Positions 39,900-49,402 of a stretch of 64,000 nt of DNA are shown here, one piece after another. The DNA is from Deinococcus sp045062605 (GTDB lineage Bacteria > Deinococcota > Deinococci > Deinococcales > Deinococcaceae), in NCBI RefSeq assembly GCF_045062605.1, contig NZ_JBJGDW010000002.1:68867-132866 (forward strand), in the 5' to 3' direction. Within the stretch, counting starts at the first letter, position 1; each line of letters opens with the position of its first letter. The notes beneath the pieces were generated by a model that worked only from the letters and a program-made list of their open reading frames with translations, made no database searches and was not told the origin of the DNA. The translations under genes and the position numbers were made by a program.

Positions 39900-42260
39900 A
39901 TGAAGATTCAGCCCCCCCGTATTCAGAAGGCTGCCGTGATCGGCGCAGGTGTAATGGGCGCTGCCATCGCCGCGCAACTCGCCAACGCGGGCATTCCCGT
40001 GATGCTCCTCGACATCGTGCTGCCGGACAACCCGGACCGCAATTTTCTGGCCAAGCAGGGCATCCAGCGGGCGCTCAAGGCCCGGCCCGCCGCGTTCATG
40101 GACAAGTCGCGCGCCGCGTTGATTACCCCTGGCAACCTCGAAGATGACCTGCCGAAAATCAAGGACGCCGACTGGGTGCTGGAAGCCATCATCGAGAAGC
40201 TGGATGCCAAGCGCAGCCTGTGGGAGCGCGTGGAAAAGGTGGCGAAGAAAACGGCTATCATCTCCAGCAACTCCAGCGGCATCCCCATGCACCTGCAAAT
40301 CGAGGGCCGGGGCGAGGACTTCCAGCGCCGTTTCGTGGGCGCACACTTCTTCAACCCGCCGCGCTACCTGCACCTGCTGGAAGTGATTCCCACCCCCAAG
40401 ACCGATCCCAAGATCGTGGAAGCCTTTAGCGAATTCGCTGAAACCACGCTGGGCAAGGGTGTGGTCATCGCCAACGACGTGCCGGGCTTTGTCGCCAACC
40501 GGATTGGCGTCTACGGCATTATCCGCGCCATGCAGCACATGGAAGAGGCCGGATTGACGCCCGCACAGGTGGACCAGTTGACCGGACCCGTGCTGGGCCG
40601 CGCCAACTCCGCCACCTTCCGTACCGCTGACCTGTCAGGTCTGGACATCATCTACCACGTCGCCAACGACATCGGCAAGGTCACGCCGGACGACGAGGAT
40701 TTCAGCCTGACCGATTCCTTCCGCACCCTTGTTGAAGATAAGAAATGGCTGGGCGACAAGACCGGCAGCGGCTTTTACAAGAAGACCAAGGACGAGAAGG
40801 GCAAGACCAAGATCTTGAATCTGAACCTGGAGAGCATGGAATACGAGGACCAGGGCCGGGTGAAGGTGGCCGCCGTGGAGGCTGTGAAGGGCAAGCCACT
40901 GGCCGAGCGCGTCAAGACCCTGTACACCGCCGAGGGCAAGGAGGGCGACTTCCTGCGTGGCGTGATGAACGACGGTTTCTGGTATGCCGCCAAGATGGCC
41001 GGCAACGTGTCCAACCGCCTCCAGGACATCGACAACGCCCTGAAATGGGGCTTCGGCTGGGAGCAGGGGCCGTTCGAGACGATGGACGCGCTGGGCGTGC
41101 AGGCCGTCATTTCCAATCTAGAAGCCGAGGGCCGCACGCTGCCGCCCCTCCTCCAGTCCATGAAGGACAGCGGGCGCGAGAAGTTCTACGAGGGTGATGA
41201 GACGGTGACGCCCGAGGGCCAGCCCACCCAGTACGAAGCGCCGTATTTCATCCTGACCGATCTCAAGAAAGACGCCTCCAAGGTGGTCAAGAAGCGCGGC
41301 GGGGCCAGCGTTGTTGATCTGGGCGACGGCGTGCTGCTGGTGGAATGGCACGCCAAGATGAACGCGCTGGGCGAGGATCAACTGCGCGCCGTGCAGGACG
41401 GCCACAAACTGGTGCAGGAGATGGGCTACGCCGGGCTGGTGCTGGGCAACCAGGGCGAGAATTTCAGCGCCGGGGCCAATCTGCCGCTGGTGCTGTCTCA
41501 GGCACAGGCCGACGAGTGGGACGAGCTGGACGATTCCATCAAACAGTTTCAGCAGACGACGACCTCGCTGCGCTTTTCCCCGCACCCCACCGTGGCGGCC
41601 CCCTTCGGTCTGGCGCTGGGCGGCGGCGCGGAATTCACGCTGCACGCCGATCATGTGGTTGCCAGCGCCGAACTGTATATAGGGCTGGTGGAAGTGGGCG
41701 TGGGTCTGATCCCCGGCGGCGGCGGCACCAAGGAAATGCTGCTGCGTTTTACCGATCAGTTGCATCCCAGCCAGCAGATCGGCGCAACCATGCTGCCCGC
41801 CGTGCAGCGTGCCTTTGAATTGATCGGCACCGCCAAGACCTCCACCAGCGCCTTGGAGGCCCGTAATCTGGGGTTCCTGCGCGACACCGATACCATCGCC
41901 ATGAACAAGAATCACATCATCATGGAAGCCAAGCGGCAGGTGCTGGCGCTGGCCCCCGGCTACGTGCAGCCTACGCCCCGGCAGGACATCCCCGTGATGG
42001 GCGACGCTGCCATCGCCGCGCTGAAAAGTGCGCTGTACGGCATGCATCAGGGCGGCTTTATCACCGATTACGATCTGGTGGTCAGCAACGAACTGGGCAG
42101 AGTGCTGAGCGGCGGCACGGGCAACAACCGCACCGCTAGGGTCAGCGAGCAGCACCTGCTGGATTTGGAGCGCGAAGCCTTCCTGACCCTGCTGGGCAAG
42201 AAGGGAACGCAGCAGCGCATAGACCACATGCTGAAGACCGGGAAACCGCTGCGGAACTAA
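39900..42260 (+). CDS. fadN: 3-hydroxyacyl-CoA dehydrogenase / enoyl-CoA hydratase fusion
   Basis: A 786-residue bifunctional beta-oxidation enzyme with the dehydrogenase first and hydratase last, the order of Bacillus FadN (reverse of E. coli FadB). The NAD site IGAGVMGAAIAAQLANAG is at residues 14-31; HFFNPPRYLHLLEVI and DVPGFVANRIGVYG follow; the crotonase part (about 470-700) has QGENFSAGANL and the oxyanion region LALGGGAEFTLHAD, with GLIPGGGGTKEML. AGGAGG precedes the ATG. The partner thiolase gene is 2.3 kb downstream, separated by a hydrolase and an AT-rich gene. Confidence 0.94.
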   Translation: MKIQPPRIQKAAVIGAGVMGAAIAAQLANAGIPVMLLDIVLPDNPDRNFLAKQGIQRALKARPAAFMDKSRAALITPGNLEDDLPKIKDADWVLEAIIEKLDAKRSLWERVEKVAKKTAIISSNSSGIPMHLQIEGRGEDFQRRFVGAHFFNPPRYLHLLEVIPTPKTDPKIVEAFSEFAETTLGKGVVIANDVPGFVANRIGVYGIIRAMQHMEEAGLTPAQVDQLTGPVLGRANSATFRTADLSGLDIIYHVANDIGKVTPDDEDFSLTDSFRTLVEDKKWLGDKTGSGFYKKTKDEKGKTKILNLNLESMEYEDQGRVKVAAVEAVKGKPLAERVKTLYTAEGKEGDFLRGVMNDGFWYAAKMAGNVSNRLQDIDNALKWGFGWEQGPFETMDALGVQAVISNLEAEGRTLPPLLQSMKDSGREKFYEGDETVTPEGQPTQYEAPYFILTDLKKDASKVVKKRGGASVVDLGDGVLLVEWHAKMNALGEDQLRAVQDGHKLVQEMGYAGLVLGNQGENFSAGANLPLVLSQAQADEWDELDDSIKQFQQTTTSLRFSPHPTVAAPFGLALGGGAEFTLHADHVVASAELYIGLVEVGVGLIPGGGGTKEMLLRFTDQLHPSQQIGATMLPAVQRAFELIGTAKTSTSALEARNLGFLRDTDTIAMNKNHIIMEAKRQVLALAPGYVQPTPRQDIPVMGDAAIAALKSALYGMHQGGFITDYDLVVSNELGRVLSGGTGNNRTARVSEQHLLDLEREAFLTLLGKKGTQQRIDHMLKTGKPLRN

Positions 42261-42268
42261 GATTTTTA

Positions 42269-42304
42269 GCTCCTCCCGCCTTGCGGGGGAGGCTGGGAGG
42301 GGGG
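42269..42304 (+). repeat. GC-rich REP-like element, copy 1 (divergent)
   Basis: A CTCCTCCCGCC...GCGGGGGAGGC hairpin followed by TGGGAGGGGGG, directly after the fadN stop. It resembles the copies at 42369-42412 (inverted) and 54944-54988, all built as a short CCTCC/GGAGG hairpin plus a G-rich tail. Confidence 0.5.
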
Positions 42305-42368
42305 TAACGCAGACGCCCTCCCAGTGCTACCCGAAAGACAGGGCATCGTGTTTTGTTGACGGCTGCCC

Positions 42369-42412
42369 GGTGGCCCCCCCTCCCCAACTCTCCCCCACGA
42401 GGAGGGAGGGAG
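42369..42412 (-). repeat. GC-rich REP-like element, copy 2
   Basis: On the minus strand it reads CTCCCTCCCTCCTCGTGGGG, then GAG, four variable bases, GGGGAGGGG and GGCCACC. The match to 54944-54988 is nearly exact over more than 40 bases. It lies between fadN and the hydrolase, close to the inversely oriented copy 1. Confidence 0.75.
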
Positions 42413-42442
42413 TAAAGAACCCCATTCGTAGGAGAATGCCCC

Positions 42443-43612
42443 GTGTCCATCCTCACCCGAATCCGCCAGATCAATCGCCGCCGTGCGCTCGGCTGGGCTG
42501 CCTTCTCTTATACGGTGGCAGTTTTGTCTGGCGCGTTCCTGGGCGCAGAGATCACCCTGCGTTCCAAGACGCGGCGCGTGAAGGGCGAGTTCGTTCCGGT
42601 GGGGCGGCGGGGCAATTCCGTGTATCTGCCCGCCTCGCCGGAAACGCTGTCGCGCGGGGTGGTGGGTATTGTGCCGCTGCTGCCGAACAAGGGGCATGCC
42701 ATTCTGGGGCCGCCCAAACTGGCCGGAACGCTGGTGCGGCGCGAGATTCTGGAGGAGCGCGGGGTGCTGCCCAACGGCGCGCTGGCGTGGGTGTCCACCT
42801 TCGTCTACAACGGCACGCCGCAGCAACTGGGTATCCCGTTCCAGCACACGGCGGTTCAGACGGAAGTCGGGGAGATGCCCGCGTGGCACATTCCCGCCGT
42901 GTCGGGCGAGCAGGACGCCATCGCTATCGTGATTCACGGGCACGGCGGGCAGCGGGCGCAGGCGCTGCGGATGCTTCCGGCGCTGCGGCGTTCGGGGGTG
43001 GCCTCGCTGTTCGTCACCTTCCGCAACGCGCACGGTGCGCCGCGTGTGGGCAAGGGCTACCTGAGCCTGGGCGACGGCGAGGCTGCCGACGTGATCGCCG
43101 CGCTGGAATGGGCCAAAGCTGCCGGGTACGGGCGGGCCATGCTCTACGGCTTCAGCATGGGCGGCAACGTCGCGCTGTGCGTGCTGCGCTCGCGGCACCA
43201 GCCGTACCCGATTCCGGTGGCAGGCGTGGCGCTGGACTGCCCGGCGCTGGACTGGCGCGACACCATCCGCGCCAACGGGCAGCGCTACGGCATTCCCGGC
43301 TTCATGGCCCGCCAGATTGGCCGCTTCGTGCAGTATCTGGTCACGCGGCGCAGCGGGCAGGATTTCGATGTGGTGGATCAACTGGCCGCCGCCCCCAGCT
43401 TCGGGTTGCCCATTTTGCTGTGGCACGGCACCCGCGACGCCACCATTCCCATTCCCCAGTCCGACGCGCTGGCTGCCGCCCGCCCCGATCTGGTGGAATA
43501 CCACCGCGTGGAGGGGGCCAAACACATCCGCTGCTGGAACATCAACCCTGAAAAGTACGATGGAGAGTTGGAGGCGTTTATAGCAAGGGTTTTGCCGGGG
43601 GTGAAGGTATGA
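42443..43612 (+). CDS. Alpha/beta hydrolase, membrane-anchored
   Basis: A 389-residue protein with an N-terminal membrane anchor (about 15-36) and a serine hydrolase fold: oxyanion loop VIHGHGG near 165, nucleophile S238 in GFSMGGN, then WHGTRDATIP with the acid and a late GAKHIRCW with the catalytic His. It is a likely esterase or thioesterase; its place between fadN and fadA hints at fatty acyl substrates but this is inference. The start is GTG 42443 after AGGAG. Its TGA overlaps the ATG of the AT-rich next gene (ATGA). Confidence 0.87.
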   Translation: MSILTRIRQINRRRALGWAAFSYTVAVLSGAFLGAEITLRSKTRRVKGEFVPVGRRGNSVYLPASPETLSRGVVGIVPLLPNKGHAILGPPKLAGTLVRREILEERGVLPNGALAWVSTFVYNGTPQQLGIPFQHTAVQTEVGEMPAWHIPAVSGEQDAIAIVIHGHGGQRAQALRMLPALRRSGVASLFVTFRNAHGAPRVGKGYLSLGDGEAADVIAALEWAKAAGYGRAMLYGFSMGGNVALCVLRSRHQPYPIPVAGVALDCPALDWRDTIRANGQRYGIPGFMARQIGRFVQYLVTRRSGQDFDVVDQLAAAPSFGLPILLWHGTRDATIPIPQSDALAAARPDLVEYHRVEGAKHIRCWNINPEKYDGELEAFIARVLPGVKV

Positions 43613-44562
43613 GTGACTTGGAAGAAAAGATTGCCAGTGAACTTGTTGAGCAGACTGTCGGAGCTTTAGCTGCGCCCGCTGCGCTGCCAGCGCAAGTTAT
43701 TGGCGAGGCCATTGCCGGACACTTGAAGGGGTTGCGCTGGATTAAGCAAGGCAGATTGAAATATAAGAGAGAAGATGTTGAAATTGATAAATTAATTGCT
43801 GAGGAAGTTCTATCTTTAGAAGAAAAAATAGGGACGATTTCTCAAGAGAGGTTCCAGACTCCCGAACTTCAGGTCTATGGTCCGGCAGTTAATGCACTTA
43901 GTTATACGATAGAAGATGAAAACCTACGGGAAATGTTCACAAACTTATTAACGAAAGCGATGGACTCAGAAACGATAAATGTCGCTCTCCCAGCGTATAC
44001 GGAGATTATTAAACAATTGTCTTCAGATGAAGCAAAAATATTGAATGCTTTAGCTGACGATATAAATTTTTCTGAATCCCGCGCCGGAGAAAGCAGAGGC
44101 TTTTTAGGCTATCGGCTTCAGGGAGGATTCCCTATGTGGCCTTTAGTACAGCGTCTGCGAAGAAATGAAGATAGCACTGCCTTTTCTCTTGAAAAAGATA
44201 ATGTGGTTGACTTTAACATTACTTTGGATAAAGAGGACTTCCTCCCAGTATATGTTAGTAATTTTGAGCACTTAGGAATTATCAGCATAGACTATGAAAA
44301 TCCAATGAGATAGAAAGGTATGAATGTTGCAGATGGTAAATTTTTAGGGTATGAAGAGCTTGACTTGTACTCGGATTTAACTGAGAAGGCTTTGGTTGGA
44401 GAATTTGGAGACTTCACTTCGCCAGATAAAACTGAATATCTGGTCAAAAAAGGGCATTTTAAACTTACGAATTTCGGAATCCAGTTTATTTTCACGGTAA
44501 TATTTCCAGTTGATGGAAAGTTTTCTAAGATGTATCCAGACTCGCCCTCAAATTCAGAATAG
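43609..44562 (+). pseudogene. DUF4393 (Abi-alpha-like) gene interrupted by one in-frame TAG
   Basis: Residues 1-234 match DUF4393, called abortive-infection alpha: QVYGPAVNALSYTIEDENLREMFTNLLTKAMDS and LPAYTEIIKQLSSDEAKILNAL are typical. A TAG at 44311-44313 is the only break; the same frame continues at once (KGMNVADGKFLGYEELDLYSDL) to a TAA-free stretch ending in LTNFGIQFIFTVIF and a stop at 44560-44562, which looks like the family's C-terminal part. Base composition is strongly AT-rich compared with everything around it, indicating transfer. It may be a pseudogene, a truncated active protein, or read-through; the first frame alone is 43609-44313. Confidence 0.8.
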
Positions 44563-44571
44563 GAGTTCACC

Positions 44572-45780
<1,209 letters not shown>

Positions 45781-45796
45781 GATTTGGGGAAGATGG

Positions 45797-45819
45797 GGCG
45801 GCTTTCGGGCCGCCTTTTT
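45797..45819 (+). terminator. Intrinsic terminator of fadA
   Basis: Perfect six-pair stem GGCGGC / GCCGCC (45797-45802 and 45809-45814) with five T residues, 16 bases after the stop. Confidence 0.9.
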
Positions 45820-45852
45820 CATCTCGTGATGGGTCTGGGAACAGAGCTGGTG

Positions 45853-47058
45853 CTACAGCAACACCACGTCCACCACGTCACCGGTCTGCACCCCGCCGCC
45901 TTCTGGCACAATTACCAGCGCGTCGGCGTCGCTCAGCGAGCGCAGGATGCCGCTGCCCTGGGAGCCGTAATCCCCCACCTCTCCGTCCTGAATCACGCCG
46001 CGCCAGAAGGCCGTTTTGTCTTTCAGGCCACGAAACGGTGTGGCGGCGCGCAGCTTCAGGCTCTGCACCGGCTGCCCGGTCAGGGCGGGGCGCACGATGA
46101 CGTGGAAGACCACCAGACTGCTGACTGGATTCCCTGGCAGGCCAAAGACCGGCAGGCCGTTCCATCCCCCCAGAATGGCCGGGCCGCCGGGCCGCATCCG
46201 CACCTTCCAGAACGAGACCCGGCCACGTTCGATCAATAGATCGCGCATGAAGTCGTACTTGCCCATGCTGACGCCGCCGCTGGTCAGCAGAACGTCCGCG
46301 CCACCTGCTCCCGCGATGGCCGCCTGAAGCGACGCCGGGCTGTCCGGGGCGTGGCCCAGTTCGATGACCTCGCAGCCGTTTTCCCCCAGCATGGCCGACA
46401 GGCCCACGCGGTTGCTGTCGTAGACCTGCCCGGCTTGCAGGGGCAATCCTGGCTCGATCACCTCGTCTCCAGTGGACAGCAGCGCCACGCGCAATTTGCG
46501 GCGCACCGGCAGGCGGGCGTGGCCCAGCGCAACGGCCAGCGCCACGCGGGGGGCGCTCAGACGCAGGCCAGCGCGCATCACCGTTTCGCCCGCGCGGAAG
46601 TCGCCACCCTCGGGGCGCACGTCGGCGGGAAAGGCGGGGCGCAGCAGACCGACGTGTTTGGGGCCATCGTCCCGCAACTGTTCGACGGGGCAGATCGCGT
46701 CCGCGCCTTCCGGCAGCGGCGCACCCGTGTAGATCCGCACGCACTCGCCCGCGCCCACGCGGCCATCAAAGGGCACTCCGGCGCGGCTCTCGCCCACGAT
46801 CTTCAGGCGCACCGGGGCCTCGGCGCAGGCGCTCAGCGTATCCGCCTCACGCGCGGCGATGCCGTCCAGGGCACTTTCGGTGGCGCTGGGATGGCTGACC
46901 AGGGCCTCCAGATCGGCGGCCAGGGTGCGGCCCAGCGCCTGGGCGACGGGCACAGTCTCGGTCTCCAGTTCGGGCAGCAGCGCGGCCAGCATCTCGCGGG
47001 CCTCGGCCACGCTGACGTGCATGGGGAAGGATGGGTTGGCGGAAGTGGGGGCAGACAT
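45853..47058 (-). CDS. moeA: Molybdopterin molybdenumtransferase
   Basis: A 401-residue MoeA that inserts molybdate into adenylylated molybdopterin. Landmarks: SHPSATESALDGIAAR (domain I substrate loop, IAA in place of the usual YA), RIYTGAPLPEGADAI, LLSTGDEVIEPG, GQVYDSNR, TSGGVSMGKYDF, GLPGNPVSS. ATG 47058 follows TATGCT by six bases; an upstream in-frame ATG is less likely. The cofactor chemistry links it to the CoxG and MocA genes about 12 kb away, which serve molybdenum hydroxylases. Confidence 0.94.
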   Translation of the reverse strand: MSAPTSANPSFPMHVSVAEAREMLAALLPELETETVPVAQALGRTLAADLEALVSHPSATESALDGIAAREADTLSACAEAPVRLKIVGESRAGVPFDGRVGAGECVRIYTGAPLPEGADAICPVEQLRDDGPKHVGLLRPAFPADVRPEGGDFRAGETVMRAGLRLSAPRVALAVALGHARLPVRRKLRVALLSTGDEVIEPGLPLQAGQVYDSNRVGLSAMLGENGCEVIELGHAPDSPASLQAAIAGAGGADVLLTSGGVSMGKYDFMRDLLIERGRVSFWKVRMRPGGPAILGGWNGLPVFGLPGNPVSSLVVFHVIVRPALTGQPVQSLKLRAATPFRGLKDKTAFWRGVIQDGEVGDYGSQGSGILRSLSDADALVIVPEGGGVQTGDVVDVVLL

Positions 47059-47212
47059 GCTGTCAGCATAGTGGGCCAGCCGGAGCCGCCCTCCGTGAAG
47101 CGAAGCTGTAGGGCCGGGGCCGCGCCGCTCATCCCAAAGCGTTACACTCTTCGGGCGAGAAAACTCGTCCCGAGTCATTGGCGTCTGCCGCCGGACGAGC
47201 TATGGAGGCCGT

Positions 47213-47701
47213 ATGAACATTGAACAGGATAAAGTTGTCGATCTGGAATACAAGCTGACCGTGAAAGGTGAAGTCGTCGATCAGAGTGAACCCGGCGAGC
47301 CGCTGACCTACCTGCACGGCCACAGCAACATCATTCCGGGTCTGGAAAAGGCGCTGGAAGGCCAAGCAGTGGGGTGTACGATGAAAGTCACGGTGCAGCC
47401 CGAGGACGGTTATGGCGAACGCGACGAGGACAACACCGAGGAACTGGCCCGCGAGGATTTCGAGGACGACATCGAGATCGGTGAAACCTACTACGCGCAG
47501 GCCGAGGACGGCAGCGTGATTCCCTTCACGGTCATGGAACTGAACGGCGACATGGTCAAGGTGGACTTCAACCCCCCGCTGGCGGGCGAGGTCCTGAACT
47601 TCGACGTGACCGTGGTGGGTGTGCGCGACGCCACCGCCGAGGAACTGGAACACGGCCACGCCCACACCCCGGATATGCTGGACCACGAACACGACGCGTA
47701 A
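47213..47701 (+). CDS. slyD: SlyD-like FKBP-type peptidyl-prolyl isomerase
   Basis: A 162-residue FKBP: VVDLEYKLTVKGEVVDQSE, NIIPGLEKALEGQAVG, then the insert-in-flap chaperone domain (about 70-130) with QPEDGYGERDED and PFTVMELNGDMVKVDFNPPLAGEVLNFDVTVVGVR. The short tail ends in HGHAHTPDMLDHEHDA, a His-rich metal-binding end like SlyD but shorter. It speeds proline isomerisation and holds unfolded proteins. A 60-base leader with TACACT upstream and GGAGG near the ATG precedes it; the leader holds a small GC-rich hairpin. Confidence 0.92.
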   Translation: MNIEQDKVVDLEYKLTVKGEVVDQSEPGEPLTYLHGHSNIIPGLEKALEGQAVGCTMKVTVQPEDGYGERDEDNTEELAREDFEDDIEIGETYYAQAEDGSVIPFTVMELNGDMVKVDFNPPLAGEVLNFDVTVVGVRDATAEELEHGHAHTPDMLDHEHDA

Positions 47702-47727
47702 AATCTGAACGTGCAGGACGAAGCAAA

Positions 47728-47771
47728 GCAGAGGTGGGCCGATGGACGGCCAGTCTCTGCCCCGCTTTTTT
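47728..47771 (+). terminator. Intrinsic terminator of slyD
   Basis: Outer stem GCAGAG / CTCTGC and an inner GGCC stem, then CCCGC and six T residues at 47766-47771. Confidence 0.75.
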
Positions 47772-47868
47772 CGATGATGGCGGAGGGTACAGCTTGCCGC
47801 TTGGCGACCCTCTCATCCCCTGACTTGCACCGCCCCCTCAGATAAGAACAGAGGCGGCAAAGGGTCAC

Positions 47869-49203
47869 TCAGGGCGTCAGGCGGTTCCGGTCCCGTGGGA
47901 ACGCGCGGGCATAGCGCACGTTGGAGATGCCCAGCAGCTTGGCGGTCAACCGTTCGGCCCCGATGGCGAAGCCGCCGTGCGGGGGCATGCCGAATTTGAA
48001 GACCTCCGAGTAGCCGGTCATGGCGTCGGGGTTCATCTTGTAGGCGCGGATCGAGTCCATCAGCATGGCGTAATCGTGGATGCGCTGCCCGCCGGAGGTG
48101 ATCTCGATGCCCCGGAACAGCAGGTCATAGCCGCGCGTCAGGTCCGGGTTCAGTGTGCCGTCCGCGTTGTGGTTCGCGTGCGTGTAGAAGGGCCGGGCGG
48201 CGCGCGGGTACTTGGTCACGAACACGAAATCGCTGCCCTCAGTTTCTGCGAAATGCTGGCTGAGCAGGCGTTCGGCTTCCGGGTCTAAATCTTTACCGCC
48301 CACCTGATGCCCGTATTTCTCGGTTACCAGTGCGCGGGCCTCCATTAGCGGAATGCGCGGGATGTGGGCCGGAACGTCGGGAATCGTCGCGCCCAGCAGC
48401 TCGAACTCCCCGGCGCTGGTCTCGCGCAGCCGCTCCATGATGGACGCCAGCAGGCCGTTCTGAAGGGCCATCACGTCTTCCTCGCTGTCGATGAAGCCCA
48501 TTTCGACGTCCAGCGACAGGTACTCGTTGAGGTGACGGCTGGTGGCGTGTTCCTCGGCACGGTAGACGGCGGCCACCTCGTAGACGCGCTCGAAGACGCC
48601 CACCATGATCTGCTTGTAAAGCTGCGGACTCTGCGCCAGATACGCCTGCTCGCCGAAATAATCCAGCTTGAACAGGTTCGCGCCGCCCTCCGCCCCCGCC
48701 GAGACGATCTTGGGCGTGCTGATCTCGGTAAATCCCTGTTCGCGCAGGTAGGTGTGGAAGCCGTAGACGATCTCGCCCTGCACCTTCAGCGCCGCCCGTT
48801 CGCGCAGCCCACGCAGCGACACGTAGCGGTAATCCAGCATGGTCTCGGGGTTGACGTTCCATTCCATCTTGGGAATTTCGAGGGGGGGCGCTTCCACGGC
48901 GGCGCTGACCACGCGGAAGTCCTCAATCTGAACCTCGTAGCCGCCCGGCGCTTTGGGGTGCGCCTTGACCTTGCCGATCACCTCGACGCTGCTTTCGGGC
49001 AGGGGCAACGTGAGGCCGCTGCCCACGCACTGGGTAATGCCGGACACGTCGCGCAATACCACGAACTGCACGCCGCCCAGATCGCGCCGGGCGTGGACGA
49101 AGCCTTGCAGGCGCACGGTCTGCCCGTCGTGCTGCGCGAGATCACGGGTCAGGGTACGGGGGAGTTTCTGTGTCGATGCGGCAGGCTGGGTTTCGGTGGT
49201 CAT
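47869..49203 (-). CDS. aspS: Aspartyl-tRNA synthetase, archaeal type, probably non-discriminating
   Basis: A 444-residue class II synthetase without the GAD insertion of bacterial AspRS, so of archaeal/eukaryal type: OB-fold anticodon domain (about 20-120, VRLQGFVHARRDLGGVQFVVLRD), motif 2 FERVYEVAAVYRAEEHATSRHLNEY and motif 3 GGFAIGAERLTAKLLG. In D. radiodurans the corresponding AspRS2 charges both tRNA-Asp and tRNA-Asn; as I recall, its determinants are a His and a Pro of the anticodon domain, and H37 and P86 fit here. Asn-tRNA would then be finished by GatCAB. AGGAG precedes the ATG. A leader peptide and attenuator lie upstream. Confidence 0.95.
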   Translation of the reverse strand: MTTETQPAASTQKLPRTLTRDLAQHDGQTVRLQGFVHARRDLGGVQFVVLRDVSGITQCVGSGLTLPLPESSVEVIGKVKAHPKAPGGYEVQIEDFRVVSAAVEAPPLEIPKMEWNVNPETMLDYRYVSLRGLRERAALKVQGEIVYGFHTYLREQGFTEISTPKIVSAGAEGGANLFKLDYFGEQAYLAQSPQLYKQIMVGVFERVYEVAAVYRAEEHATSRHLNEYLSLDVEMGFIDSEEDVMALQNGLLASIMERLRETSAGEFELLGATIPDVPAHIPRIPLMEARALVTEKYGHQVGGKDLDPEAERLLSQHFAETEGSDFVFVTKYPRAARPFYTHANHNADGTLNPDLTRGYDLLFRGIEITSGGQRIHDYAMLMDSIRAYKMNPDAMTGYSEVFKFGMPPHGGFAIGAERLTAKLLGISNVRYARAFPRDRNRLTP

Positions 49204-49226
49204 GAAGTCTCCTGTATGGACTGGCT

Positions 49227-49263
49227 AAAAAAAGCCCCCGACTCCGGTGAGGAGGTCAGGGGC
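49227..49263 (-). terminator. Attenuator terminator upstream of aspS
   Basis: On the minus strand GCCCCTGACCTCC (49263-49251) pairs with GGAGTCGGGGGC (49245-49234) with one bulge and one wobble, loop TCACC, followed by seven T residues (49233-49227). It lies between the leader peptide stop and the aspS ribosome site. The upstream segment AGGGGACGC (49284-49276) can pair with GCGCCCCT (49265-49258) and would break this stem, serving as antiterminator. Confidence 0.85.
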
Positions 49264-49282
49264 GCAACGGCTTAAGCGTCCC

Positions 49283-49327
49283 CTACTGGGGATCGTTATC
49301 GTTGTCGTTCAGGGCAGCCGCGAACAT
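49283..49327 (-). CDS. AspS leader peptide with alternating Asn and Asp codons
   Basis: A 14-codon frame, MFAAALNDNDNDPQ, ends in TAG 19 bases before the attenuator stem. Codons 7-12 are AAC GAC AAC GAT AAC GAT, three Asn and three Asp, exactly the residues on the two tRNAs that a non-discriminating AspRS charges. ATG 49327 lies seven bases after TAGACT, so translation begins on a leaderless transcript. Ribosome stalling at these codons would cover the TCCCC arm of the small hairpin at 49292-49279 and favour the antiterminator. This is a classical attenuation design. Confidence 0.82.
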   Translation of the reverse strand: MFAAALNDNDNDPQ

Positions 49328-49334
49328 GCGGGCA

Positions 49335-49364
49335 AGTCTAGCGGGCGCGGGGGCCGGATTTCAA
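49335..49364 (-). promoter_or_regulatory. Promoter of the aspS leader and aspS
   Basis: On the minus strand TTGAAA (49364-49359), an 18-base spacer and TAGACT (49340-49335), with the leader peptide ATG seven bases after the -10 box. It is the best complete -35/-10 promoter found by eye in the window. Confidence 0.7.
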
Positions 49365-49402
49365 CGTGGAAACTAGTCAACGCGGCGGCTAGGCAGGGGA
49401 GA

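Noticed and set aside
47160..47212. A riboswitch in the slyD leader
   Set aside because: Only a short hairpin is visible; no conserved riboswitch core or terminator could be recognised.
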